DNA from: Corynebacterium sp. ACRPS
Lineage (GTDB): Bacteria > Actinomycetota > Actinomycetes > Mycobacteriales > Mycobacteriaceae
Reading direction: 5' to 3'
Assembly (NCBI RefSeq): GCF_022346005.1
Contig: NZ_JAKRMY010000009.1
Coordinates: forward strand, 1-64,000
Length of the DNA: 64,000 nt
In this document: positions 1 to 8,232 of the stretch, one piece after another
Position numbering within the stretch: the first letter of the stretch is position 1
Layout of the letters: each line of letters begins with the position of its first letter
Notes under the pieces: model-generated
The model's database searches: none
Told to the model about the DNA's origin: nothing
The model's input: the letters and a program-made list of their open reading frames with translations, nothing else
Position numbers and translations under genes: made by a program

Positions 1-80
1 CGACCCCGAGGACATCCCCGAGCTCATCGTCGCCGGTGCCGTTCGTGGCGACGATGAGCTCGGGGATGTCCTCGGGGTCG
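1..80. repeat. Perfect 34-bp inverted repeat at the window edge
   Basis: Bases 1-34 are the exact reverse complement of bases 47-80, separated by the 12-nt spacer at 35-46. The left arm begins at the first base of the window, so the palindrome may continue outside it. It lies inside the reading frame of an acetyltransferase-like gene. A perfect 34-bp fold-back within coding sequence and exactly at an edge is more typical of a contig-end or library fold-back artefact than of natural DNA, but both remain possible. Confidence 0.95.
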
Positions 81-346
81 AAGGGGGTGAGCCAGGTGGC
101 ATCGTCAAGCGGGTCAGCGCCCGGATCCCCAAGGAAGGCTGGGCCCTTGGCGGCGGCGGGGTAGTAGCGCAGGAGCGCGGCCCCCACGGGCTCTACAGTT
201 GGGTCCTCGTTGGCGGCAAGGGGCAAGGCGATGACGCCGCCATCAACGATGGGGGACCAGTCCGCGATATGGGAAGGGAAGAGGCCCGCAAGGTAGTCGC
301 GGTCCTCTTCCTTGGCCAAGCGAACACCAAGAGAAGAATCAGTCAT
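1..346 (-). CDS. GNAT-like N-acetyltransferase, 3'-truncated by the window
   Basis: An ATG at 346 opens a frame that runs off the left edge. The first ~100 residues, starting MTDSSLGVRLAKEEDRDYL, have the look of the beta1-alpha1 start of GNAT acetyltransferases, but the acetyl-CoA loop is not in view, so the family call is tentative. From about base 80 leftwards the frame enters the inverted repeat, so the last ~25 codons (after FDPEDIPELIVATN) may not be real sequence of this gene. The gene lies 22 bp downstream of the accBC stop on the same strand and could be the last member of that transcript. Substrate unknown. Confidence 0.45.
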   Translation of the reverse strand, partial: MTDSSLGVRLAKEEDRDYLAGLFPSHIADWSPIVDGGVIALPLAANEDPTVEPVGAALLRYYPAAAKGPAFLGDPGADPLDDATWLTPFDPEDIPELIVATNGTGDDELGDVLGV

Positions 347-368
347 TCTTCCAGGCTAGCTGGCGCGG

Positions 369-2129
369 CTACTTAATTTCCAGCAGCTGCGCGCCCTTGG
401 TGGTGGACGAGCCGGCCTCGACCGCCAGCCCGGTTACTGTGCCGGACTTGTGGGCCTTGACGGGGTTTTCCATCTTCATGGCCTCAAGGACCATGACGAT
501 ATCGCCCTCTTCTACCTCTTGGCCCTCTTCCACGTTGACCTTGATGACCGTGCCCTGCATCGGTGCGGTCACGGCATCGCCGGACACCGCAGACTTGGTG
601 CCGGCACCCTTGCGCTTTTTCCGCTTGCGCGCGCCGGTAATGCCAAAGGTGGCGGGCAATGCTACCTCGATGCGGCGGCCGTCGATTTCCACGGTGTGGA
701 CCTGCGAGGCCTCGGGCGCGCCGGCTTCCGCATCGGTGGAATCATCGTGCGGCGTCAGCTGGTTATCCCACGCCTCCTCGATCCACTTGGTGTAGACATC
801 GAAGGAACCATTTTCCGCGGTAAAGGCGGGATCTGCAACGATGGCTCTGTCAAAGGGCAGCACGGTGGGCAGGCCCTCAACCTGGTATTCATCCAGGGCT
901 CGGGCGGAGCGCCGCAGGGCGGTTTCGCGGTCCGAACCCCAGACAATGAGCTTGGCCAGCATGGAATCGAATTGCCCGCCGATGACGGAGCCCTCGACGA
1001 CGCCCGAGTCCACGCGGACGCCCGGCCCAGCGGGCTCGGAGTACTTGACGATGATCCCGGGAGCGGGCATGAAGTCGGCCGCGGCGTCTTCGCCGTTGAT
1101 GCGGAACTCAAAGGCATGCCCGCGCGGTGCTGGATCCTCACTGAGCGAAAGCTTTTCGCCTTGGGCAATCCGGAACTGCTCGCGCACGAGGTCCAGCCCG
1201 GTGGTTTCCTCCGAAACGGGGTGCTCCACCTGCAGGCGGGTATTGACCTCGAGGAAGGAAATCAGGCCATCGGCGCTGACCAAATACTCCACGGTGCCGG
1301 CACCGCAGTAGTCAGCCTCGCGGCAAATGCGCTTGGCGGACTCGTGGATGGAGGCGCGCTGCTCGTCGCTCAGGAAAGGCGCCGGCGCTTCTTCTACGAG
1401 CTTTTGGAAGCGGCGCTGCAGAGAGCAATCGCGCGTGCCGACGACCACCACATTGCCGTGCTTATCTGCCAAAACCTGGGCCTCCACGTGGCGGGCCTTA
1501 TCGAGGTAGCGCTCGACAAAGCACTCGCCGCGGCCAAAGGCAGTGGTGGCCTCGCGGGTCGCGGATTCAAATAGCTCCGGAATCTCTTCAGCGGTGTGCG
1601 CGACCTTCATGCCGCGGCCGCCGCCGCCAAACGCCGCCTTGATGGCTACGGGCAAGCCGTGCTCATCCGCAAAGGCCTTGACCTCATCCGCGTTGGCCAC
1701 CGGATCCTTGGTGCCAGGGGCCATGGGAGCTTCGGCGCGCTCGGCGATGTGGCGGGCCGTGACCTTATCTCCCAAAGCGCGGATGGATTGGGGAGGCGGG
1801 CCAATCCAGGTCAGGCCAGCATCGATAACTGCCTGGGCAAAATCGGCATTTTCGGACAAGAAACCATAGCCGGGGTGGATGGCATCCGCGCCGGACTTAG
1901 CGGCGGCATCCAGAATCTTGTCAAAGACAAGATAAGAATCAGCAGAGGTAGAACCGCCGAGGGCAAAAGCTTCATCGGCCAGCGTGACGAAGGGTGCCTG
2001 CGCGTCCGGCTCGGCATAAACGGCGACGGAGGAGATCCCGGCATCGCGAGCAGCACGAATAACGCGTACGGCGATCTCACCTCGGTTCGCTACGAGAACC
2101 TTGGAGATCTTCTTGGTTTCTACTGCCAC
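369..2129 (-). CDS. accBC: Acyl-CoA carboxylase alpha subunit (biotin carboxylase-BCCP)
   Basis: This protein carboxylates its own biotin with bicarbonate and ATP and hands the carboxyl group to beta subunits such as AccD (6433-7893), supplying malonyl-CoA and the carboxylated acyl-CoA used in mycolate synthesis. Residues ~8-450 form the biotin carboxylase, with the N-terminal [13 protein letters not shown], the ATP-grasp glycine loop [13 protein letters not shown] and [14 protein letters not shown]. Residues ~515-586 form the biotinyl domain, with EAMKMENPV and biotin on Lys552. The 586-aa length fits corynebacterial AccBC and mycobacterial AccA3. The start is a GTG at 2129 with a strong AGGAGGT ribosome site upstream. 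It follows a sulfurtransferase gene, as in C. glutamicum, but the terminator between them suggests its own promoter in 2130-2230. Confidence 0.96.
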   Translation of the reverse strand: MAVETKKISKVLVANRGEIAVRVIRAARDAGISSVAVYAEPDAQAPFVTLADEAFALGGSTSADSYLVFDKILDAAAKSGADAIHPGYGFLSENADFAQAVIDAGLTWIGPPPQSIRALGDKVTARHIAERAEAPMAPGTKDPVANADEVKAFADEHGLPVAIKAAFGGGGRGMKVAHTAEEIPELFESATREATTAFGRGECFVERYLDKARHVEAQVLADKHGNVVVVGTRDCSLQRRFQKLVEEAPAPFLSDEQRASIHESAKRICREADYCGAGTVEYLVSADGLISFLEVNTRLQVEHPVSEETTGLDLVREQFRIAQGEKLSLSEDPAPRGHAFEFRINGEDAAADFMPAPGIIVKYSEPAGPGVRVDSGVVEGSVIGGQFDSMLAKLIVWGSDRETALRRSARALDEYQVEGLPTVLPFDRAIVADPAFTAENGSFDVYTKWIEEAWDNQLTPHDDSTDAEAGAPEASQVHTVEIDGRRIEVALPATFGITGARKRKKRKGAGTKSAVSGDAVTAPMQGTVIKVNVEEGQEVEEGDIVMVLEAMKMENPVKAHKSGTVTGLAVEAGSSTTKGAQLLEIK

Positions 2130-2230
2130 GGCAGTAACCTCCTGAATACACTTCGTTTACTACGGGATCTATTGTTGCACACCAAAATATAAAGTCGTCC
2201 GTTTGGCAATGATTGTTACGTTTAAACAAA

Positions 2231-2257
2231 AATAAACCCACATCGCTGTGATGTGGG
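2231..2257 (-). terminator. Rho-independent terminator of the sulfurtransferase gene
   Basis: CCCACATC (2237-2244) pairs perfectly with GATGTGGG (2250-2257) across a 5-nt loop. Read on the minus strand the stem is followed by a T-rich tract (TTTATTTTTG). It lies about 20 bp after the stop at 2280. Confidence 0.85.
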
Positions 2258-2279
2258 TAATTATTGGCCGGACGAAAAT

Positions 2280-3143
2280 CTACTTTTCAATCGGCATATT
2301 GACCATGTTGCCCCACTCAGACCATGACCCATCGTAGACCTGCGCCTTTTTAAAGCCCAAAAGGTAAGTGAGCACGAACCACGTGAACGCGGCCTGCGCT
2401 CCTAGGTGGGAATACAAAATGGTGTGGGTATCAGGTTCCAGCATGCCGTAGTTGACCTTCAGGTCATCAACGTTGCGGAAACAGGAGTTGGGGTAGGTTG
2501 CGCGATCCCATTCCAAGTTGATCGCACCCGGAATGTGCCCGTGGCACATGGTGGTGCCATAAGGCGAGTTTCCATTGGGGTCGAACTCTGTCGCTTCACC
2601 TGCGAATTCTTCCGGCGGCCGGGTATCAACCAGGGAGCCGGTTGCCTCGTGTACGTCGGCGACAAAGGCGCGCAGGAGGGAGTCGTCCCGGGTTACCTCT
2701 GGATAGTTGGATTCGGGGAATTCTGGGACCATGAAGGAGGTATCGCGCTCTTCTGACATCCACGCATCGCGTCCGCCATCGAGGAGGCGGACGTCTTTGT
2801 GGCCAAAGAGGGTAAATACCCATAGTGCGTAGGCCGCCCACCAATTGGACTTATCGCCGTACAGGACAACGGTATCGTCTTCGTGGATGCCCTTTTCCCG
2901 CATCAAGCGGGTAAATTCCTCACCGTTGATAAAGTCGCGCGTGAGCGAGCTTATTAGCTCGGTGCGGAAGTTGATCCGCGTCGCCGTGGGAATGTGCCCG
3001 ATATCGTACAAAAGAGAGTCTTCATCGACCTCGATAACGCGTAACCCTTTAATGCCTAGGCGCGCGGACAGCCACGGAGCGGAAACAAGCCGCTCTGGGT
3101 GCGCATATTGCTGGAATGGGGGATAGGGGTCTACGTCTGCCAC
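2280..3143 (-). CDS. Two-domain sulfurtransferase (rhodanese fold) lacking the catalytic Cys
   Basis: The 287-aa protein has two rhodanese domains (about 15-135 and 155-285), the size of thiosulfate sulfurtransferases such as the ThtR encoded next to accBC in C. glutamicum and CysA2/SseA of mycobacteria. Landmarks include VVLYGDKSNWWAAYALWVF, LLDGGRDAW, GHIPGAINLEWD and a C-terminal YDGSWSEWGN. In active members the C-terminal loop reads Y-C-R-I-G-E-R; here it reads ILYSHLGAQ, with TCC (Ser245) in place of the persulfide-forming Cys. Both Arg residues of the loop are also lost. Cys occurs only elsewhere (TTMCHGHIPG, NSCFRN). The protein may be a non-catalytic binding protein or use another Cys. 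Start is GTG at 3143 after AGAAAGG. Confidence 0.85.
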   Translation of the reverse strand: MADVDPYPPFQQYAHPERLVSAPWLSARLGIKGLRVIEVDEDSLLYDIGHIPTATRINFRTELISSLTRDFINGEEFTRLMREKGIHEDDTVVLYGDKSNWWAAYALWVFTLFGHKDVRLLDGGRDAWMSEERDTSFMVPEFPESNYPEVTRDDSLLRAFVADVHEATGSLVDTRPPEEFAGEATEFDPNGNSPYGTTMCHGHIPGAINLEWDRATYPNSCFRNVDDLKVNYGMLEPDTHTILYSHLGAQAAFTWFVLTYLLGFKKAQVYDGSWSEWGNMVNMPIEK

Positions 3144-3418
3144 TGCCCGCCTACCTTTCTAATAAACCTATTTTTTCGCTCCCACTACTTTAACTCGAAT
3201 TTTCTCGATTTATCACATTGGAATAGTGAAAGTGGTTTTCCATACATAACGTGCGTGGAATGAATTGACTCGGTAGGGGCCGCGACGTTGCGAAGGGGTG
3301 AGCTGCGTCAGAGATGGATAAATTTTGGGTTGACGCTGTAACCTGCTTAGTGGCCCCGCGAATTAGTGGCGTGGGACACTTTCCTACCTACCCTGACTAC
3401 AACTAAAAGGACCAGATA

Positions 3419-4330
3419 ATGGCTGAAAACGACCGCAACTCTGACGCCCCTCAAAGCTTTACACCCCGTGATTTTTCGGAACAACCCCGTCAGAACACTG
3501 AAACTCCTGAGTCCGCCGTTCCTAAACCACAGAACGATCAGGCGCAGAAAAATGGTGGACAGGAGCCTCGTGCGCAGGAGGCCAAAGAACCTAGTACGTC
3601 TGCTGAGAATGCAGCTTCAACTCCAGGCGGCGATCAGCCTGTAGATGCTGGTTCGGATAAGTCCAGCCCCCAGGATTCCCAATCGTCCGCAGCAGATGCA
3701 GAATCCGCATCGCAGGACCATAAATCTGCTACTGATTCGGAGCCCTCGTCCGCAAACTCGGCAGAAAACAACCGCCGGCCTGCTAATGATGCTGGGCCAG
3801 ACGCCGGGTGGGGCACGGGACAACAATCACAGGAGGCATCGGCTGCAGGCGGGTACAACCCGGAGGCAGGTTCTCACCCAAATTTTGGTCAACCCCCTCA
3901 GGGCACTGAGGCCCCTCAAAGCTATGGGCGAGTAGCTGGACAGAACAAACGTGGATTCGGTGCAGCTATGAAGGGCCTGGGGAATAAAAAAGGCCTCTTA
4001 GGTGGGCTTTGGGAATTTGAATTTAAAGATTTCATGACTCTGACCCATGTGAAGGCGATCTATGTCGACGCTATGGTGCTGGGCGGAGTTTGGTGGGCTC
4101 TCCACGTTCTAGTGGCATTTATTCTAGGGACCATCGTCGGTATAGATGGAATTTCGGAGGGCGAGTTTGGATACGTTCTCCTCAGCTTTATCGGATTCAT
4201 CGTCCTCGTCCTGCTAGCTACTGTGGTTTTTTATGCTGGGATGGTGATCACAAGGCTCGCCTTGGAAGCGTTAGTGGCAAACGTGCGCACAGCGCAAAAC
4301 ACCGGAGACCTATTGGACAAGGAGTCTTAG
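3419..4330 (+). CDS. DUF4282 membrane protein with long disordered N-terminus
   Basis: The function is unknown. Residues 1-~190 are rich in Ser, Pro, Gln, Asn, Asp and Glu and are probably disordered and cytoplasmic. Residues ~200-303 form a DUF4282 module: FEFKDFMTLTHVKAIY followed by two hydrophobic segments (about 217-242 and 252-278) and a short polar tail. Such proteins are common in actinobacteria as small two-helix membrane proteins with variable low-complexity extensions. The ATG at 3419 follows AAAAGGACC at proper spacing. It stands alone between the sulfurtransferase gene, which reads away, and its own terminator at 4377-4408, so it is probably monocistronic. I found no convincing promoter hexamers in the 275-bp upstream gap. 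Confidence 0.85.
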   Translation: MAENDRNSDAPQSFTPRDFSEQPRQNTETPESAVPKPQNDQAQKNGGQEPRAQEAKEPSTSAENAASTPGGDQPVDAGSDKSSPQDSQSSAADAESASQDHKSATDSEPSSANSAENNRRPANDAGPDAGWGTGQQSQEASAAGGYNPEAGSHPNFGQPPQGTEAPQSYGRVAGQNKRGFGAAMKGLGNKKGLLGGLWEFEFKDFMTLTHVKAIYVDAMVLGGVWWALHVLVAFILGTIVGIDGISEGEFGYVLLSFIGFIVLVLLATVVFYAGMVITRLALEALVANVRTAQNTGDLLDKES

Positions 4331-4376
4331 GATAAAGACTGGGCACTATGAATTGTGCCTGAAACTCCTATAGATA

Positions 4377-4408
4377 ATGATCCCGCGGCAATCCGCGGGG
4401 TCATTTTT
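4377..4408 (+). terminator. Terminator after the DUF4282 gene
   Basis: A 12-bp stem (4377-4388 with 4393-4404, one G-T pair) with loop CAAT is followed by a T run to 4408. It reads on the plus strand and lies ~45 bp beyond the stop at 4330. It may also limit readthrough towards the lipoprotein gene on the opposite strand. Confidence 0.85.
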
Positions 4409-4451
4409 ATGTGGTGCGCGAAGACGAATGGAAGACGGCAACTCCTATGGC

Positions 4452-5180
4452 CTAGCCATAAGAACCGAGCATGAACGTCATGTGCTCATTCAAAGCCTTA
4501 TTGAAAAGGTCAATATCGCCAGAGACTGGTTCCACCGAGTCACCATCAACCTGGAGGCGCACTGTGTGATGCGCGGTGATCCCCGCGGACGTAGTAATTG
4601 AGCGCTCTCCCCACGTGAAGTCGACTGCATCGTCTGAGACGCGGCTGACCTTATCAACCGAGTCAAACATGGTGACTTCATTCACGGGCTCTCCATGGAC
4701 GTATAGGGCCAGTGCATGGCCGACCGATGCTGCGTTATTGTTGGGGCCATTTTTGTCCCCCACCTCACCGTTGAAAGTAATCCAACTGATGGGCGCACAG
4801 GGATCGTAGGAGTTGTCGATATCCGCGATCCAAAAGTTGAAGTCATCACCTCTATCAGAGGGCATGCGCCCGGGCGCGGTGCCAGATGCATAGGCTTCCC
4901 GGGGATCGTTTGGTAGATCCGCGCATTCGGAATCGGTGGAAGAATCCTTGCCCTTATTATCGTTGGGTTGTTCCGGGGCTTCTTCAGTGGGCGTTTCGGT
5001 TACCGTGTGGGTCTGCCCCGAGGTTTCTGGGCTGTGGGTAGAAAATTCGGATTGGGACGAAGCTGAATTAGATTCCTGATCGCCCGAGCCACACGCCGCC
5101 AAGCTAAGCAGCAGGGCCGCAGCGAGGAGCGTTATTGCGGCCTTGGAACTTAAGCAGCGGGATATATTTCTAGCAAACAT
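4452..5180 (-). CDS. LppP/LprE-like secreted lipoprotein
   Basis: A 242-aa predicted lipoprotein. Residues 1-29 are a signal peptide ending in the lipobox LAAC, with the lipidated Cys at 30. A Ser/Thr/Glu-rich linker runs to ~85. The C-terminal domain (~85-242) contains DPCAPISWITFNGEVGD and HALALYVHGEPV, resembling the LppP/LprE family of mycobacteria and corynebacteria, for which no biochemical role is established. It starts 2 nt after the DUF3151 stop without a clear ribosome site, so translation is probably coupled, making it the last gene of a DUF3151-lipoprotein unit. Two Cys (in SECADLP and YDPCAP) could form a disulfide outside the membrane. Confidence 0.85.
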   Translation of the reverse strand: MFARNISRCLSSKAAITLLAAALLLSLAACGSGDQESNSASSQSEFSTHSPETSGQTHTVTETPTEEAPEQPNDNKGKDSSTDSECADLPNDPREAYASGTAPGRMPSDRGDDFNFWIADIDNSYDPCAPISWITFNGEVGDKNGPNNNAASVGHALALYVHGEPVNEVTMFDSVDKVSRVSDDAVDFTWGERSITTSAGITAHHTVRLQVDGDSVEPVSGDIDLFNKALNEHMTFMLGSYG

Positions 5181-5182
5181 AC

Positions 5183-5599
5183 TTAATCGAGGAGCTGAGA
5201 GACGCTATCGGGGTCGGCATCGGAAAGCATCTGGCGAATGCGGTCGTATTCATCGTCCTCGCCGATGGCCTTGGCGGCACGTCCAAGGGCTGCAATGGCG
5301 CGCAGGACACCCTGGTTGGGCTCGTGGGAGAAGGGGACCGGGCCCCATCCCTTCCAGCCATTGCCGCGCAGGCGGTCTAAGCTGCGGTGGTAGCCGGTGC
5401 GGGCGTAGGCATAAGCGGTGATGTACTCGTTGGGATCCGCGCCCTCTAGCTTGTCGAGCTCCTGCTCCGCGAGCATGGCCCACAGCAACGGGGAATCCGG
5501 GTGGTCTACGATGCCGGCCGCAGGCGCGGCCGCGTCCTGAGCGCCGGGATCAGCGGGCAATTTAATCGGTTCTGGGGCAAGCATGTCTTTCATTTCCAT
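5183..5599 (-). CDS. DUF3151 domain protein
   Basis: This is a conserved actinobacterial cytoplasmic protein of unknown function. The family signature is clear: LLWAMLAEQELD, ITAYAYARTGYHRSLDRLRGNGWKGWGPVPF and a GVLRAIAALGRAAKAIGE helix. I choose the ATG at 5599 (138 aa) because TAGAGT at 5607-5612 lies exactly 7 nt before it, giving a leaderless start. A GTG three codons upstream and ATGs at 5593 and 5584 are alternatives. It lies 30 bp downstream of maf on the same strand. Confidence 0.88.
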   Translation of the reverse strand: MEMKDMLAPEPIKLPADPGAQDAAAPAAGIVDHPDSPLLWAMLAEQELDKLEGADPNEYITAYAYARTGYHRSLDRLRGNGWKGWGPVPFSHEPNQGVLRAIAALGRAAKAIGEDDEYDRIRQMLSDADPDSVSQLLD

Positions 5600-5629
5600 A
5601 AGACACACTCTAGCGATGCTCGTGCGGGC

Positions 5630-6217
5630 CTACCAGAAATCAGAAACGCTGAGCCCAAAAGAGTAAAGCGCGCGGCGCACCACCGGCAGGGACAGCCCGA
5701 TGACAGAAGAGGGATCGCCGTCGATGCTATCGATAAACCAGCCGCCCATGGCCTCCAAGGTAAACGCGCCCGCGCACTCCAAGGGCTCGCCGCTGCGAGC
5801 GTAGGCCTCGATATCGGTGGCAGAAGCCTCTGCGAACCGGATGGTCGTGGTAGAGGTTTCCACGTGGCGTTGCGTGCCAAAAATCAGGCAATGGCCGGTA
5901 AGTAGCTGCGCGGTGCGCCCAGCCTGTTGGTGCCAACGCTCGATTGTGGCATCGACGGTGTGCGGTTTGCCCTGCAACTGGCCATCCAATAGCAGCATGG
6001 AATCGCCGCCAATAACCGGCTCGTCGGGGTACCGGCAAGCGACCTTTTCGGCCTTGGCGGTGGCAAGCTTTGCCACGGTATCGGCAGGCGAGTGCCCCGC
6101 CAACTGGGTTTCCAGGGCGCGCTCGTCAATATCGGCGGGCTCGAGCACCGGTTCCACGCCGGCCGCGCGCAGGATGGCGGCGCGCGAGGGGGACTGCGAG
6201 GCCAAAATGAGGCGCAT
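5630..6217 (-). CDS. maf: Maf-family nucleotide pyrophosphatase
   Basis: Maf proteins hydrolyse non-canonical or modified nucleoside triphosphates to monophosphates. The 195-aa length is normal. The N-terminal ASQSPSRAAILRAAG is the family phosphate-binding motif. VIGGDSMLLLDGQLQGKP carries the metal and base region, and the C-terminus has GGWFIDSIDGDPSSVIGLSLP. Its ATG at 6217 overlaps the accE stop as TAATG, so translation is coupled to accE. The order accD-accE-maf is typical of corynebacteria and mycobacteria. Confidence 0.93.
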   Translation of the reverse strand: MRLILASQSPSRAAILRAAGVEPVLEPADIDERALETQLAGHSPADTVAKLATAKAEKVACRYPDEPVIGGDSMLLLDGQLQGKPHTVDATIERWHQQAGRTAQLLTGHCLIFGTQRHVETSTTTIRFAEASATDIEAYARSGEPLECAGAFTLEAMGGWFIDSIDGDPSSVIGLSLPVVRRALYSFGLSVSDFW

Positions 6218-6426
6218 TAGTAATACCGCACGGTGTGGAAGGCAGATGGATTAAAGACGCGCTGCGCGCCGTAGTGGTCGAAGCGCTCACCGGGCCTGCC
6301 CCAGTGGTTGCGATCCCCAAAGGCACCGGAGTGGTCCTTTTGCATCTGCTTGAGCACCGTCGAGAGCGCGGCGGCCTCTTCTTCCGTGGGGTTTCCCTTC
6401 AGGACTTTGATTTCGGGTTCAGACAT
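6217..6426 (-). CDS. accE: Acyl-CoA carboxylase epsilon subunit
   Basis: A 69-aa protein of the AccE/PccE family that stabilises the alpha-beta carboxylase holoenzyme in actinobacteria. The N-terminus IKVLKGNPTEEEAAALSTVL is the family signature, and the Trp-containing tail (NHWGRPGERF) is also usual. It starts 6 nt after the accD stop with AGGAAAAG upstream, and its stop overlaps maf. The tight accD-accE spacing indicates co-translation with the beta subunit it binds. Confidence 0.92.
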   Translation of the reverse strand: MSEPEIKVLKGNPTEEEAAALSTVLKQMQKDHSGAFGDRNHWGRPGERFDHYGAQRVFNPSAFHTVRYY

Positions 6427-6432
6427 CTTTTC

Positions 6433-7893
6433 CTAAACAGTTCCGTGCTTCTTGGGTACCTGGGCCACGACCTTGCGCTCTAGCAGGCGCAGGCCTTCAA
6501 CCAGGTAGTGGCGGGTAGCGGAAGGCTCGATGACATTATCGGCCAGTCCGCGCTCGGCGGCAGCGTAGGGGTGCAAGAAAAGCTCGTCCATTTCTTCCTG
6601 CTTATCCTCATCTCCGTAGATGGTCAGCGCGGTCTGGGCTGCCTCGGCGACGGCGATTTCCGCGGTCGGCCAGGCATAGACCAGATCCGCGCCCAGATCC
6701 TTGGATCCCATAAACGCGTAGGCCGGGCCAATGGCCTTGCGGGTGACCACCGTAAGCTTGCCGACGCTCGCTTCCGCCTGCGCATACGCAAACCCCGCCG
6801 CCCGGCGCAGGAGACCGGCCTTTTCTTCTGCCGGGGTGGCAACGAAACCGGGCGAGTCCACGAACTCAATGATTGGGGTATTAAAGGCATCGCACAGACG
6901 CACAAAGCGTGCCGCCTTTTCCGCCGCGGCCGAATCCAGCGCGCCGTCCAGCGCTAGCGGCTGGTTGGCGACGATACCCACGGCGCGGCCATCCACGAAG
7001 GCAAAGCCCGTGATGATATTGGGCGCGGCCTCGGCCGAAAGCTCAAAGAAGGAGCCCTTATCGACGACCGCGTTGACCACCTCACGCATGTCATAGGCAT
7101 CCGCTGCCGAATCCGGGATGACGGAATCCAGATCGAATTCGGTGACCTCGCGCGTATCGATGCGCGTTGCCTCGGCGCGGTTATTGGCCGGCAGGTAAGC
7201 CAGTACGTCGCGGACCAAGTCGAGAGCTGCCTGCTCGCTCGGGGCGCTGATCTGCGCGGTGCCCGACTTCGCGTGGACTGCGGCACCACCAAAGGTTTCC
7301 GGTTCCGCTTCGGCGACATCGCTGCCTGCTTGGTGCAGGCTGGTGCCGTGGGTGACAATGAGGACATCGGCAAGCGTGGGCGCAAATGCCGCAATGCCGC
7401 TGGTATCCCCGGCCACCACGGAGATCTGCGGGATAAGACCTGAGGCCTCGGTCGCGCGGGCGAGGATGCGGGCGTAGCCAGCAAGTGTGACGATGCCCTC
7501 TTGCGCGCGCGGGCCGGTGGAATCATAGATGCCGACGATGGGCACGCCGGTTTTCAGCGCAAGGTCATAGACCTTGGTGAGCTTTTCCGCATAAACCTCA
7601 CCCATCGTGCCGTCAAAGACGGTGGCATCCTGGCTGAAAATGCACACGCGGCGCCCGTCGATGGTGCCGTAACCGGTGACGATGCCATCGGTGTACGGGC
7701 GATCGTGCTCGCGGCCAAAGTCGGTGGAGCGGTGGCGGGCCAGTGCATCGGTTTCTACAAAGGAACCCTCATCTAGCAGCTGATTCACGCGAGTGCGGGC
7801 GGCTGGCTCGCCTTCCCCCAACGGCGCGCGGGACTCGGCGAGCTTGTTGTCCAGGTCCTCAATTTTGCCAGCGGTGGTCTTCAGGTCAGTCAT
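6433..7893 (-). CDS. accD: Acyl-CoA carboxylase beta subunit (carboxyltransferase)
   Basis: Transfers the carboxyl group from carboxybiotin on AccBC to acetyl- or propionyl-CoA. The protein from ATG 7893 has 486 aa and spans the two crotonase-like halves of the family. Visible features are RHRSTDFGREHDRPYTDGIVTGYGTI, GVPIVGIYDSTGPRAQEGI (N half), VDSPGFVATPAEEKAGLLRRA and VTRKAIGPAYAFMGSKDLGADLVYAWPTAEIAV (C half). It is closest in appearance to DtsR1/AccD1 of C. glutamicum; only one dtsR-like gene is present here. I prefer 7893 over an upstream ATG at 7956 because family members start at this point and TACACT (7902-7907) lies 8 nt upstream, suggesting a leaderless mRNA. Confidence 0.93.
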   Translation of the reverse strand: MTDLKTTAGKIEDLDNKLAESRAPLGEGEPAARTRVNQLLDEGSFVETDALARHRSTDFGREHDRPYTDGIVTGYGTIDGRRVCIFSQDATVFDGTMGEVYAEKLTKVYDLALKTGVPIVGIYDSTGPRAQEGIVTLAGYARILARATEASGLIPQISVVAGDTSGIAAFAPTLADVLIVTHGTSLHQAGSDVAEAEPETFGGAAVHAKSGTAQISAPSEQAALDLVRDVLAYLPANNRAEATRIDTREVTEFDLDSVIPDSAADAYDMREVVNAVVDKGSFFELSAEAAPNIITGFAFVDGRAVGIVANQPLALDGALDSAAAEKAARFVRLCDAFNTPIIEFVDSPGFVATPAEEKAGLLRRAAGFAYAQAEASVGKLTVVTRKAIGPAYAFMGSKDLGADLVYAWPTAEIAVAEAAQTALTIYGDEDKQEEMDELFLHPYAAAERGLADNVIEPSATRHYLVEGLRLLERKVVAQVPKKHGTV

Positions 7894-8232
7894 AGGCGCT
7901 GAGTGTACTAGTGGAAGGCCAAAGATGCGGAAATTGTGCAGTTTGGGCATCGTCACAGGGGTCGGTGTCGGAGCGCTATCGGTGCGGCATCAGCGCAACC
8001 GGAGTACCTGCCAGACATTAGGAAATATTAGCTCCCCTTTATAGGGGTAAGGGTGAAATGTGATGTGCAGCGTTCGTTACCGGTAAGGGGCGTTTTCCCA
8101 CCGTATCGACGATAAATGTCATAAAGAGAGATAGCCGTAACTGTTGAGGAGCTATAACGAAGAGCTTAATATCGGCTGTGTCTTCATGAATTATTTCTCG
8201 TATCCTTAAACAACCACAAGGACGGTCTTCTG
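7894..8232. other. Divergent intergenic region between accD and the secreted-protein operon
   Basis: This 339-bp gap holds the accD -10 candidate (7902-7907, minus), a small hairpin CCCCT-TTAT-AGGGG (8034-8047), a 10-bp palindrome TTACCGGTAA (8078-8087) that could be an operator, and the plus-strand promoter at 8144-8172. I see no gene in it. Confidence 0.6.
8144..8172 (+). promoter_or_regulatory. Promoter of the three-gene secreted-protein operon
   Basis: TTGAGG (8144-8149) and TAATAT (8167-8172) are separated by exactly 17 bp, a good housekeeping-type promoter. Transcription would begin near 8179, giving a ~54-nt leader before the GTG at 8233. Confidence 0.65.

Noticed and set aside
450-1574. 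Long open frame antisense to accBC (and similar frames antisense to most other genes)
   Set aside because: High-GC genes with strong third-position bias leave long antisense frames open. The translations show no domain, and the opposite strand has an unmistakable family match in each case.
6433-7956. Longer accD start at 7956
   Set aside because: The extra 21 residues are not typical of the family, and the ATG at 7893 has a -10 hexamer at leaderless distance.
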